A stretch of DNA of 54,149 nt from Acidobacteria bacterium UBA2161 (GTDB lineage: Bacteria; Acidobacteriota; Vicinamibacteria; Vicinamibacterales; UBA823): contig DCWN01000038.1 in the NCBI GenBank assembly GCA_002328835.1, positions 23,465 to 77,613 of the forward strand, read 5' to 3'. Numbering within the stretch: position 1 is the stretch's first letter; each line of letters begins with the position of its first letter. The notes beneath the pieces were generated by a model. The model saw nothing but the letters and a program-made list of their open reading frames with translations. It was not told the origin of the DNA and did not search any database. A program made the position numbers and the translations under genes. This document shows positions 10,365-21,996 of the stretch, piece after piece.

Positions 10365-11519
10365 CTACCGGGCGACCTGTACGCCCAGAATCTCGACCCG
10401 CTGCATCGGCGTCTCGCCCTCGAGCGGCAGCGACTCGATGGCATCCACGGTCTCCATGCCGTCGACGACGCGGGCGAACACCGTGTACTCGCCGTCGAGC
10501 GCGCTCACGGTGTCGGTGCAGATGAAGAACGACGTGTCGGCGCTGGCCGGATCGTCGCCCCGCGCCATCGAGACGATGCCACGAACGTGCGGCGTCGCCG
10601 AGAATTCGGGTTCGAGGGTCGTGACCAGCCGACGCTGGCGCTCGTCGAGCGGCCGGTTGCGACTGCCCAGCCACCCCGACTGAATCAGCATGCCGCCGAC
10701 GACACGGTGGAACGACATGCCGTCGAAGACGCCGACCGACGCGAGGCGGAGGAAGTTGCGCACGTGCTCCGGCGCGATCTCGGGCATGAACTCGAGCGTG
10801 ATCGCACCCGAAGTCGTGCCGAGAATCGCCCGGTAGGCGGCGAGTTCCTCGGCGCTGTCCTCCGAGAACGGCGCGGGTTGCTCGGCGGGTCGGTCGCGGA
10901 TCGTGACCGACCGGATCGCGATCCGCTCGACAGCCTTCCCCGACTCGTCGGTTTCGGCTTCCGAGATCTCGGTGACGAGGTTCATGCCCTCGATGACCCG
11001 GCCGAACACGGTGTAGGACCCGTCGAGTGCCGGCTGGTCGACGACGCTGATGAAGAACTGCGAGCCGGCGCTGTCCGGATCGCCGGGAATCTGCGCGGCC
11101 GACACCGCGCCACGCGTGTGCGGCTCGTCGCTCAGTTCGGCGGCGAGGACCCCAAGGCCACCCTGACCGTAGAGTTCGGGCTTCTCGACGTCCTTCGTCA
11201 TCGGATCCCCGCCCTGAACGATGCCGTGCCTGACCATCCGATGAAAACTCGTGCCGCTGTACACGCCCTCCGCCGCCGACTTGATGAAGTAGCCGACATG
11301 GTTGGGTGCGGCTTCGGCCAGCAGGTCGATGATGAACGGGCCACGATCCGTCTCGACGACGGCCTGTTTGGCGGTCATCTCCTCGACCGCGAGCGACGTC
11401 TCGAACTTCGCGGCGGCCTCCGATGCATCCTGCGCGCCGGCCGATCCGACGACCAGGACCAGCGCGACCGCCACGACGACGGCGAGCGCTCTAGCGTTCG
11501 GCCCGTATGTCGTAGGCAT
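10365..11519 (-). CDS. Periplasmic peptidyl-prolyl isomerase with two cyclophilin domains
   Basis: About 384 residues: a signal peptide (LAVVVAVALVLVVGSAGAQ), a first cyclophilin domain (FHRMVRHGIVQGGDP, GSQFFISVVD, LDGSYTVFGRV) and a second (FHRVVGGMLIQSG, DTSFFICTD, LDGEYTVFARVV). The catalytic Arg of FHR is present in both, and the usual QGGD is altered to QSGW in the second. Such proteins speed proline isomerisation in exported proteins. The frame is open to 11555; I use ATG 11519, which starts just before the signal peptide and limits the overlap with the upstream propeller gene to 29 bases. Tandem cyclophilins in one chain are less common than single-domain forms. Confidence 0.87.
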   Translation of the reverse strand: MPTTYGPNARALAVVVAVALVLVVGSAGAQDASEAAAKFETSLAVEEMTAKQAVVETDRGPFIIDLLAEAAPNHVGYFIKSAAEGVYSGTSFHRMVRHGIVQGGDPMTKDVEKPELYGQGGLGVLAAELSDEPHTRGAVSAAQIPGDPDSAGSQFFISVVDQPALDGSYTVFGRVIEGMNLVTEISEAETDESGKAVERIAIRSVTIRDRPAEQPAPFSEDSAEELAAYRAILGTTSGAITLEFMPEIAPEHVRNFLRLASVGVFDGMSFHRVVGGMLIQSGWLGSRNRPLDERQRRLVTTLEPEFSATPHVRGIVSMARGDDPASADTSFFICTDTVSALDGEYTVFARVVDGMETVDAIESLPLEGETPMQRVEILGVQVAR

Positions 11520-12753
11520 AGATCTCGTCCTGATGACGAAGGATGAGCCGGCCATCGGAGATGATCGGGTGGCTCCACGTCATCGAGAATCCGCTCTCGA
11601 TCCGGAACCGGCCGACCTCGCGGTAGTCGTCGGCCGTGGCCTCGGCCAGGCCGACGATGCCGCGCTCACTGAAGAGATAGAGCCGATTGTCGGCGTAGAT
11701 GAGTGACCCTTTGCCGACACTGCGATCCCGCCAAGCGACCTTGCCGTCACTCAATCGCAGCGCCGTCAGAAACGCGCTGTTGAAGCCGTAGACATGGTCG
11801 CCGACCAGGACCGAACTGCTGTGGTGGTTCCGCATGCTCGTGCTGAAGTAGACCTCGCGTGCATCGGCGCCGTCATCGCCGATATCGAGCAGCGCCGCGC
11901 CCCGCCCGTAATTCGACGACAGGAACACCTCGGTCCCGCGAACAATCGGCGTCGCGATATTCGCGGTCCGGTTCGCGACGGCCGGGTAGCTCCAGGCGAG
12001 CTGGCCGTCCTCGACGACGACGCCGAGCGCGCGCTGCGCCGTGAAGAAGACCGCGGTCTCGATCCCGCGGATCCGCTGCGTGACGGCCGACGAATACGCG
12101 GCGCCATCGCCCTGGCTGCGCCAGAGGAGCGCCCCGTCGTGACGATCGAGCGCCACGATCGCCCCGTCTCGAGCGCCCGCGTTCACCAGCAGGCGGTCGC
12201 CGACGACCAGCGGCGATTCACTCAAGCCCCAGTGGGGACGGTCGCCGTCGAAACGCTCCAGAAGGTTCTGCGTCCAGACGATGCGGCCGGTCGCCGCCGC
12301 GAGGCAGGTCAGGTCGCCGCGCGCGCCGAAGACGTACAGATGGTCCCCGACGACGGTCGGCGTGCTGCGCGGCCCATCGCCCATCTCGTTGTCGAAGCGG
12401 CGTCCGTGGGCCGTCGCCCAGAGCTGCTTGCCGGTCGCCGCATCGTAGGCGAGGACGAACTCGCTGCCGCCGCGCGAGCCCAGGGTGTATAGCCGGCCTT
12501 CGGAGGCCGAGAACGAGGAGAACCCGATGCCCGCACCGCTGGCGGTCCAGAGCAGCGGCGGGCCGTCTTCGGGCCAGGACTGCAGCAGCCCACGCTCGAG
12601 TGAATGCCCATCGCGATTCGCGCCGCGCCACTGGTGCCACCCCGGCGCCTGTGCCGGAAGGGTGACCTGCACGGCCACGGCACCGAACGCCACCGCGGCA
12701 ACGACGGAGGCGAGCGGACGCACAGGGGCGAATCGCATCGGTATCTCAACCAT
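11491..12753 (-). CDS. PQQ-type beta-propeller protein, exported
   Basis: About 420 residues. A signal peptide (PLASVVAAVAFGAVAVQVTLPAQA) precedes WHQWRGANRDG, the usual first strand of these proteins. Repeated blades follow, with motifs such as AYDAATGKQLWAT, CLAAATGRIVWTQ, ALDRHDGALLWRS and ALRLSDGKVAWRD. No catalytic quinoprotein dehydrogenase residues are evident, so it is probably a non-catalytic or uncharacterised periplasmic propeller of the kind abundant in Acidobacteria and Planctomycetes. The start is uncertain: ATG codons at 12753 and 12738 are both possible, and the frame is open to 12777. An inverted repeat lies in the divergent gap upstream. Confidence 0.83.
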   Translation of the reverse strand: MVEIPMRFAPVRPLASVVAAVAFGAVAVQVTLPAQAPGWHQWRGANRDGHSLERGLLQSWPEDGPPLLWTASGAGIGFSSFSASEGRLYTLGSRGGSEFVLAYDAATGKQLWATAHGRRFDNEMGDGPRSTPTVVGDHLYVFGARGDLTCLAAATGRIVWTQNLLERFDGDRPHWGLSESPLVVGDRLLVNAGARDGAIVALDRHDGALLWRSQGDGAAYSSAVTQRIRGIETAVFFTAQRALGVVVEDGQLAWSYPAVANRTANIATPIVRGTEVFLSSNYGRGAALLDIGDDGADAREVYFSTSMRNHHSSSVLVGDHVYGFNSAFLTALRLSDGKVAWRDRSVGKGSLIYADNRLYLFSERGIVGLAEATADDYREVGRFRIESGFSMTWSHPIISDGRLILRHQDEIYAYDIRAER

Positions 12754-12765
12754 CTTACCCTGCGA

Positions 12766-12800
12766 CCCTCTCCCCAACGCGCCGCCTTGGGGAGAGAGGG
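12766..12800. repeat. Inverted repeat in a divergent gap
   Basis: TCTCCCCAA (12769-12777) and TTGGGGAGA (12787-12795) form a perfect 9-bp stem with a 9-base loop; the flanks CCC and GAGGG extend it with a bulge. It lies between the divergent propeller and PEGA genes. It could be a regulatory dyad or a mobile palindromic repeat. Confidence 0.6.
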
Positions 12801-12821
12801 CGACGATTCGCGCGTGTTAGC

Positions 12822-13646
12822 ATGAAACCCATGGCCTTGCTGGACGAAGATCCGTCGGTCGCACCCGACGACGAGAGCGAATCGTCAGGCTCGGGCGGCC
12901 GCGTCGTGGTCATCGCGCTGGCGTTGATCGTGGTCGTCGCGGGAGCCTACTTCTTCCTGTCGTCGCCCGAACCCGAACCTGTCGTGGCCGAGCGGGCGGC
13001 GCCGCCACCTCCCGCGCCCGAACCGGAACCCGAACCCGAGCCGGATCCCGAACCGGTGAGACCAGCGCCCCAACCCGAGTCGGAACCCGAGCCCGAGCCG
13101 GAACCCCAGCCGCCGGCCGCGCCGACGAACGTCTTGCGGGTCACCAGCGACGTGGACGGCGCGCAGGTCTTTCTGGACCGACGGTTCCTCGGCAACACGC
13201 CGCTCGACATGACCGACCTCGAACCTGGCCGGCACCAGGTGAACGTGGCCGCGACCGGCTACGAGGGAATCGTGCAGACGGTCGACATCGGCCCCGATGA
13301 TCCGGTCGAGTTGAACGTCGAGTTTCGGGTGGTCCGGCTCGACGAGGCGATCGACGTCGTCCACACGCACCGTTTCGGTTCGTGCAGCGGCCGGCTGGTC
13401 GCGAACCTGCAGGGCTTCCACTACCAGACCGACCACGATGATGCCTTCTCGGTGTCACTCGACGACGTCGACGCGTTCGAGCTCGATTATCTCGACCAGA
13501 CGCTGTCACTGGCGATCCGCGGCGGGCGTACCTACAACTTCACCGACGAGCAAGACACGGCCGACCCGCTGTTCGTCTTCCACCGCGACGTCGAAGAGGC
13601 GCGGACGCGTCTGGCCGAGGGTGACCGTCCGGCCACCGGCGGGTAG
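12822..13646 (+). CDS. PEGA-domain membrane protein with a Pro/Glu-rich linker
   Basis: A 274-residue protein: a short cytoplasmic acidic N-terminus, one TM helix (VVVIALALIVVVAGAYFFL, residues ~28-46), a long proline/glutamate repeat (PEPEPEPEPDPEP type, ~50-98), a PEGA domain (LRVTSDVDGAQVFLDRRFLG, ~104-170, ending before a long acidic C-terminal region). The Pro/Glu linker resembles TonB-like spacers that cross the periplasm. PEGA domains are thought to bind surface or cell-wall components. The C-terminal ~100 residues (from VVRLDEAIDVVH) are unassigned. Tag follows after 13 bases. Confidence 0.75.
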   Translation: MKPMALLDEDPSVAPDDESESSGSGGRVVVIALALIVVVAGAYFFLSSPEPEPVVAERAAPPPPAPEPEPEPEPDPEPVRPAPQPESEPEPEPEPQPPAAPTNVLRVTSDVDGAQVFLDRRFLGNTPLDMTDLEPGRHQVNVAATGYEGIVQTVDIGPDDPVELNVEFRVVRLDEAIDVVHTHRFGSCSGRLVANLQGFHYQTDHDDAFSVSLDDVDAFELDYLDQTLSLAIRGGRTYNFTDEQDTADPLFVFHRDVEEARTRLAEGDRPATGG

Positions 13647-13659
13647 CCCGAGTGCCGGC

Positions 13660-14223
13660 ATGCCGACGCGCTGCGCCTGGGCTGGCAGCGACCCGCTGTA
13701 CATCAGGTATCACGACACCGAGTGGGGTGTCCCGCAACACCAGGACCGGAAGCTCTTCGAGATGCTCATGCTCGAGGGCGCCCAGGCTGGCCTGAGCTGG
13801 ATCACCATTCTGCGGAAGCGCGCGGCCTACCGAAAGGCCTTCGATCGCTTCGACCCGCGAAAGGTCGCTCGCTACTCGGCGGCCGACCGGCGCCGATTGC
13901 TCGCCGATGCCGGCATCGTGAGAAACCGGCTCAAGATCGACGCGGCGATCGGCAACGCGAAGGCATTCCTCGAGGTCCAGCGGGAGTTCGGCCGGTTCGA
14001 CACCTACATCTGGCAATTCACCGACGGCCGACCGATCCGGAACCGGTGGCGCACGATACAGGAGGTGCCGCCGACAACCCCCGCCAGCGACGCGATGAGC
14101 CAGGACCTCAAGCGGAGGGGGTTCAAGTTCGTCGGCTCGACGATCTGCCACGCCTTCATGCAGGCCACCGGAATGGTCAACGACCATCTGACCGGGTGTT
14201 TCCGGTATCGCCAGATTCGCTAG
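13660..14223 (+). CDS. tag: DNA-3-methyladenine glycosylase I
   Basis: A 187-residue Tag protein that removes 3-methyladenine from alkylated DNA. The zinc ligands match those of the E. coli enzyme: Cys5 (PTRCAWAG), His18 (YIRYHDTEWG), and His176 and Cys180 (NDHLTGCFRY). The helix-hairpin-helix part holds FEMLMLEGAQAGLSWITIL and the catalytic-pocket Glu. The longer open frame back to 13438 overlaps the PEGA gene; ATG 13660 gives the canonical N-terminus. Its last 47 bases overlap the convergent SpoU methyltransferase gene. Confidence 0.93.
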   Translation: MPTRCAWAGSDPLYIRYHDTEWGVPQHQDRKLFEMLMLEGAQAGLSWITILRKRAAYRKAFDRFDPRKVARYSAADRRRLLADAGIVRNRLKIDAAIGNAKAFLEVQREFGRFDTYIWQFTDGRPIRNRWRTIQEVPPTTPASDAMSQDLKRRGFKFVGSTICHAFMQATGMVNDHLTGCFRYRQIR

Positions 14224-15061
14224 GCGTTCGCGTCTCGGCGAGGCGCTGCAGGACGATGCCCGCAGCCGTGGCGACGTTGATCGAGTCGACGCCGGCCGCC
14301 AGCGGAACCCGCACCGCGACATCGGCTGCATCACGCGCCGCGTCGCTCAGGCCGTCGCCCTCGGCACCGAGGAGCAACACGAGACGCCGCGGTGGCGTCG
14401 ACGCGACGAACTCGCCGAGGGTCACCGCTGGCGGATCGGGCGTGAGCGCCGCCAGGGTAAAGCCGCGTGCGGTCAGCTCGGCCAGGTCGCCGGGCCAGGC
14501 CGTCAGGGTTCCGAACGGCAGGCGCAGGCTGGCGCCGATCGACGTCCGGATCGCCTTGCGATAAAGCGGATCGCAGCATCCCGGACTGAGTAGTACGGCC
14601 GCGGCGTCGAAGGCCGCGGCGTTCCGGAAGATTGCGCCGACATTGTCTGGGTTGCCGACGTTGTCGAGCAGCACGAGAACGGCCGGCCCCTCCGCCAGAC
14701 CCGACAGCACCTCCGCCATGACCATCGGCGGCGGCCGCTCCCCCAGCGCCAGGCATCCGCGATGGAAATGGAAGCCGGCGATGGCATCGAGGCACGCCTG
14801 CGCGGCCACGTAGACCGGCATGTCCCGCCGACCCGCGTCCAGCACGCCACCCAGCGCGCGGTAGGCCGCCTCGGTGGCGAGGACCGACCGCGCTGGGAAC
14901 CGTGCCTCCGTCAGCAGCGTGCGGACCATCCGCCGCCCCTCGGCGACGAAGAGGCCTCGCTCGCGGATCAGTTCGGGGTCGGGAACGTTGCGATAGTCGG
15001 CGACACGTGGATCGTCGGGGTCCTGGATCTGGACGCGGTGGGCGTGGCCGGCCGGGCTCAC
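14177..15061 (-). CDS. TrmH/SpoU-family RNA 2'-O-methyltransferase
   Basis: About 294 residues. The N-terminal segment DPRVADYRNVPDPELIRERG, continuing to LFVAEGRR, is the substrate-binding domain typical of one SpoU subgroup. The C-terminal SPOUT knot has the three SpoU motifs: LLDNVGNPDNVGAIFRNA, LLLGAEGDGL near residue 230, and VRVPLAAGVDSINVATAAGI near 255. It would methylate a ribose 2'-OH in rRNA or tRNA with SAM; the target is unknown. The frame stays open to 15319, but GTG 15061 overlaps the upstream GNAT stop as GTGA, so I choose it. It is probably the last gene of the metH operon. Confidence 0.85.
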   Translation of the reverse strand: MSPAGHAHRVQIQDPDDPRVADYRNVPDPELIRERGLFVAEGRRMVRTLLTEARFPARSVLATEAAYRALGGVLDAGRRDMPVYVAAQACLDAIAGFHFHRGCLALGERPPPMVMAEVLSGLAEGPAVLVLLDNVGNPDNVGAIFRNAAAFDAAAVLLSPGCCDPLYRKAIRTSIGASLRLPFGTLTAWPGDLAELTARGFTLAALTPDPPAVTLGEFVASTPPRRLVLLLGAEGDGLSDAARDAADVAVRVPLAAGVDSINVATAAGIVLQRLAETRTPSESGDTGNTRSDGR

Positions 15062-15660
15062 TGCTGTACGACGGCGCGCTTGCTCCGGTGGCGGTCGAGC
15101 ACCGCGCGGGCGAGCCGCTTGCTCAAGTAGACCTTCGACTCGCGATTGTCCTCGGCATTGACCTCGTACTTGATGACGTCGAATTCGAGGTTGTCCAGGA
15201 CGCCGCGCATGGCGTAGAACTTGTTCTTGGTCTTGACGACGATCTCGTCGAAGCCGTTGTCGAGCGCCCAGGCTTCCTGTTCCTCGCTGAGCGCACGGAA
15301 GTGTCCCTGGCCTCGCCAATCCCGCCGCGTCGCCCCGATCCAGCTGTAGAGAATCTTGCGGTCGCGGAACCTGACGCAGTCGTTGAGGCGCGCAACCAGG
15401 TCGGCCAGCTTCGGCTCGTCCTCCTCGGCACGGACCTCGTGGGCCACCTTGTACGAGACGGGCACGACGGTGCTCGGGTCGGTGGGCAGCGGCGCTTCGG
15501 CCATGAGGATCTGATGGTCCCGGCCGTCCAAACGTCCGATCACTTCAGCCGAGGTCTTCCGCCGGGGAAACTCCCCGAAGTACTCCTCGATGTACTGAAT
15601 CTCCAGCGCGCCCTGCTGCAGCCCGTACTGCCGGATGTTGTACTCGACCGATTCGGTCAT
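15058..15660 (-). CDS. GNAT-family acetyltransferase
   Basis: A 200-residue GNAT-like protein. The acetyl-CoA-binding loop appears as IGATRRDWRGQGHFRAL near residue 110. Further helices read EEQEAWALDNGFDEIVVKT, and KFYAMRGVLDNLEFDVIKY follows with the RxxL/GF type end. The N-terminal ~50 residues (YNIRQYGLQQGALEIQYIE) are not typical. It lies 27 bases after metH and overlaps the RNA methyltransferase start, so all three are likely co-transcribed. The substrate is unknown, and modification of a protein or tRNA-linked target is only one possibility. Confidence 0.72.
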   Translation of the reverse strand: MTESVEYNIRQYGLQQGALEIQYIEEYFGEFPRRKTSAEVIGRLDGRDHQILMAEAPLPTDPSTVVPVSYKVAHEVRAEEDEPKLADLVARLNDCVRFRDRKILYSWIGATRRDWRGQGHFRALSEEQEAWALDNGFDEIVVKTKNKFYAMRGVLDNLEFDVIKYEVNAEDNRESKVYLSKRLARAVLDRHRSKRAVVQQ

Positions 15661-15687
15661 CGTCTGATGTTAACCCCATCCACTGGG

Positions 15688-19416
<3,729 letters not shown>

Positions 19417-19435
19417 GGTGTGTATCCGCGAACCT

Positions 19436-20431
19436 CTACGCAGCCGGAGTCGCCTTGCGCCGCCGCACCGGCGTTCGCGCTTCACGCGCCGGCGCCCGCA
19501 CACCGCTGGCGAGCAGCACCGTGAACGGATCGCCCGACAGGTGTGCACCAACCTGCACCGTCACGTCCGTCAGGCCGCCGCCGCGCATCAACTCGGCGAG
19601 CTTCGCGTCGGTGAACCCGAGCCAGCGGTCTCCCAGCCGTTCCTGCACCCACTGCTCGTCGTGGGCGCGCAGATCGACGACCAGCACTCGCCCCGTCGGC
19701 CGCACGATGCGGGCGGCCTCGGCGACGGCGCGGCCAGGATCGTCGGCGTGGTGCAGCGCCTGCGACAGGATGGCGGCGTCCACCGCCCCATCCGACAGCG
19801 GCAGCCGATCCAACTCGCCGCGTTTCCAGCTGACGTTCGTCACTCGCCGGCGGCGCGCCAGGGCGCGGGCCCGCTGGAGCACGCGTTCCGAGCGGTCCAC
19901 CGCCACGACACGCCGCGCCCAGCGTGCCACCTCGAGCGTGAGAAACCCTTCCCCGCAGCCCAGGTCGGCAACCTCCAGTGGTGGCAGCAGCAATCCGAGG
20001 GCACGAGCCCAGGCGGCCCAGCTGCGACCGGGCACGAACTGCCGTCCCTCGCTGGCGTCGGCGCTGCCGTGCCCCTCGATCGTCTCCCGCCGGATCCGCA
20101 GGACCTCGCGCAACTGAGCGTCGTCCGCGCGGGCCGGGCCGCTCGTCGCGACCTCGGCGAACTGGCCCCTGAGCAGCGACCACAACGACGCCAGCGGACC
20201 GCCGGTCTCCAGGTCGGACGAGAGGCGATAGTAGGCGTAGCCGCCGTCGCGCGACTCGGTCACGAGCCCGGCATCCTTCAGAAGGCCAAGGTGCCGCGAG
20301 ACGCCCGACTGAGCGATGCCGAGGATCTCGGTCAGCTCCGTCACGTTGAGCCGTTCGACCGCAAGCAGGCGCAGTAGGCGCAGACGCGCGTCGTCGCCGA
20401 GCAGGCGATACAGCGAGCTGAGATGCTTCAA
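19436..20431 (-). CDS. ArsR-family HTH regulator fused to a SAM-methyltransferase-like domain (SahR-like)
   Basis: About 331 residues. The N-terminal winged helix reads LLGDDARLRLLRLL, then LTEILGIAQSGVSRHLGLLK with the recognition helix near residue 45. A Rossmann methyltransferase domain follows with VADLGCGEGFLTLEVA near 160 and the Asp of VAVDRS. In Proteobacteria, ArsR proteins with this fusion (SahR) sense S-adenosylhomocysteine and repress methionine-cycle genes. Position directly upstream of metH supports the same role here by inference. The start is uncertain: GTG 20473 lies beyond an AT-rich operator/promoter, so the TTG at 20431 is favoured, which would give an almost leaderless mRNA. 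No good Shine-Dalgarno is visible for either. Confidence 0.85.
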   Translation of the reverse strand: MKHLSSLYRLLGDDARLRLLRLLAVERLNVTELTEILGIAQSGVSRHLGLLKDAGLVTESRDGGYAYYRLSSDLETGGPLASLWSLLRGQFAEVATSGPARADDAQLREVLRIRRETIEGHGSADASEGRQFVPGRSWAAWARALGLLLPPLEVADLGCGEGFLTLEVARWARRVVAVDRSERVLQRARALARRRRVTNVSWKRGELDRLPLSDGAVDAAILSQALHHADDPGRAVAEAARIVRPTGRVLVVDLRAHDEQWVQERLGDRWLGFTDAKLAELMRGGGLTDVTVQVGAHLSGDPFTVLLASGVRAPAREARTPVRRRKATPAA

Positions 20432-20432
20432 A

Positions 20433-20460
20433 ACATCTATGAATCTATATAAATAGATGT
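20433..20460 (-). promoter_or_regulatory. Palindromic operator in the promoter of the regulator-metH operon
   Basis: ACATCTAT (20433-20440) and ATAGATGT (20453-20460) are perfect inverted repeats 12 bases apart. A third half-site, ATCTAT (20443-20448), pairs with ATAGAT (20453-20458) at a 4-base spacing. The region is strikingly AT-rich against its surroundings. On the minus strand, TTGCAA near 20466 and TAGATT near 20443 could form a sigma-70-like promoter overlapping the dyad. An ArsR-type repressor binding here would regulate itself and metH, which is inference. Confidence 0.62.
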
Positions 20461-20586
20461 ATATTTGCAACACGGACCGGGCCGACCGGCCATTTTCGGG
20501 CCAAGAGCCGGTCGCCGAGGGTCAGAGAACGCTATGAGGGTCGAGCGCTTCGCGAGGATGGAGCCGAAGATTCGGGCCGCGCCCGC

Positions 20587-21984
20587 CTAGCGGATGTAGC
20601 CGAGGCTCCTGAGGTCTTCCAGCATCTCTTGCTCGCTCTCGGTCAGCGGAGAGTCCGCCACCTCGCGCTGGCGCAGGCCGGTGCCGTACGTGGCGACGAA
20701 CTTGACGTCCCGCGCTTCGGCGGCACCGTCGCCGCCGAAGACCGCCGTGAGCGCTTGCCCGTCCATATCCCGGCCGACGGCTTCGTCGAGCGCGTAGAGG
20801 ATCGTCGGCGCGATGTCGAACAGCCCGGCGCCCTCGATCCGGATCGGCGAAATCCCCGGCCCCTTCAGCGCGATCACACCTGGCGGCGCCGCGTCGGGAT
20901 ACCCTTGACGGCTTTGCGTATGGGCATAGCCGCCGCCCGCCCAGGCAAATCCGTGATCGGACACCACGATGACGATCGAGGACGGATCGATCGCCGCCAG
21001 CACTTCCCCGATGAAATCATCCGCGTACTTGTAGGCCGGAAGCATCGCATTGGCGACCACGGGATTCAGTTCTTCGACGAGCGCAGCCGTCCGCTCGCGG
21101 ACGGCTGCGTCGGAATGGGTCAGGCGCCGTACGGTGATCTCGGGGACCATTCGCTCGAGCGTCTCGCGGTCGGCAAAACGGTAGCCAAAGTGCGCGAACA
21201 CGTCGGTGATGCGCATGATCGCCGCGAAGAGATCGGGCTGGCCCTTCGCGAGCAGATGCCGGGACCAGTCCTTGACCATCCGGTCTTGCCCCACGTACGA
21301 CCTGAGCCGCTCGTAGAGGTTCTGACTCGCGGGGCTTGTCGCGTACATCGCCTCCGCACGCTCGCGCGAATAGCGCGGGAAGTCGTACGTCCGCATGGTC
21401 CGGTGGGCGCGGGTCTGGCTCACGAACATCGGCGCCAATTCGGCCAGGAGCATCGGCGGGTAGACGAGATCCGGCTCTTCGACCACGGCTTCACGGTTCA
21501 TGACCGCCTTGAGGCGGTCACTGACGAGGTAGCCGTTGACCGGCGTCGCCGGATGCGTGACCCACCAGTTGACGACGCCGATCGAATAGCCCAGCTCGCC
21601 AAGGATCTCCCAGATCGTAGCGGCCGTCCGGCGCATGCCCGTGACCAGCCGAACCTCTTCGATCTCCTCCATCGCGCCTTCGTCGACGAAGGTGAAGTCG
21701 GTAATGCCGTGCTTCTCCATCGTCTTGCCGGTCGCCACCGACGTCCAGAGAATCGCCGAGCGCGTCGGCCGGAAGCTCTCGAGCTCTCCCGTGGCCGCAC
21801 CGTCCAGCAGCCGCTCGAAGTTCGGAAGCTGGCCTGCGGCGATGAGTGGATCGAGGAACGTCCAGGAGAGGCCGTCCAGGCCGATGACGGCGACCTTGGG
21901 TTTGGGCGGCGGCGGTGACGGGGAGCAGCCGGCCGCGACGGCGAGCGCGAGCACAACCGCGGACCACCAGAACGAATTCTTCAT
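20587..21984 (-). CDS. Alkaline phosphatase-superfamily phosphodiesterase, lipoprotein
   Basis: A 465-residue protein of the type I phosphodiesterase/nucleotide pyrophosphatase group. The lipobox LALAVAAGC and a Pro-rich spacer anchor it to a membrane. KVAVIGLDGLSW near residue 30 supplies the first metal Asp. The nucleophile region is SFRPTRSAILWTSVATGK near 70, with Thr or Ser as candidate. The second metal cluster includes ITDVFAHFGYR near 265 and VVSDHGFAWAGGGYAHTQ near 345. It probably cleaves phosphodiesters or phosphonates outside the cytoplasm. The substrate is unknown. It converges on nothing and is followed by a 113-base gap to the metH regulator region. Confidence 0.83.
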   Translation of the reverse strand: MKNSFWWSAVVLALAVAAGCSPSPPPPKPKVAVIGLDGLSWTFLDPLIAAGQLPNFERLLDGAATGELESFRPTRSAILWTSVATGKTMEKHGITDFTFVDEGAMEEIEEVRLVTGMRRTAATIWEILGELGYSIGVVNWWVTHPATPVNGYLVSDRLKAVMNREAVVEEPDLVYPPMLLAELAPMFVSQTRAHRTMRTYDFPRYSRERAEAMYATSPASQNLYERLRSYVGQDRMVKDWSRHLLAKGQPDLFAAIMRITDVFAHFGYRFADRETLERMVPEITVRRLTHSDAAVRERTAALVEELNPVVANAMLPAYKYADDFIGEVLAAIDPSSIVIVVSDHGFAWAGGGYAHTQSRQGYPDAAPPGVIALKGPGISPIRIEGAGLFDIAPTILYALDEAVGRDMDGQALTAVFGGDGAAEARDVKFVATYGTGLRQREVADSPLTESEQEMLEDLRSLGYIR

Positions 21985-21996
21985 CTCGTCGGTCGC

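Noticed and set aside
20432..20473. Upstream GTG start for the ArsR-methyltransferase
   Set aside because: The extra residues (QIYIYLYRFIDV) come from translating the AT-rich operator/promoter; family alignment begins near the TTG at 20431. Kept only as an alternative.
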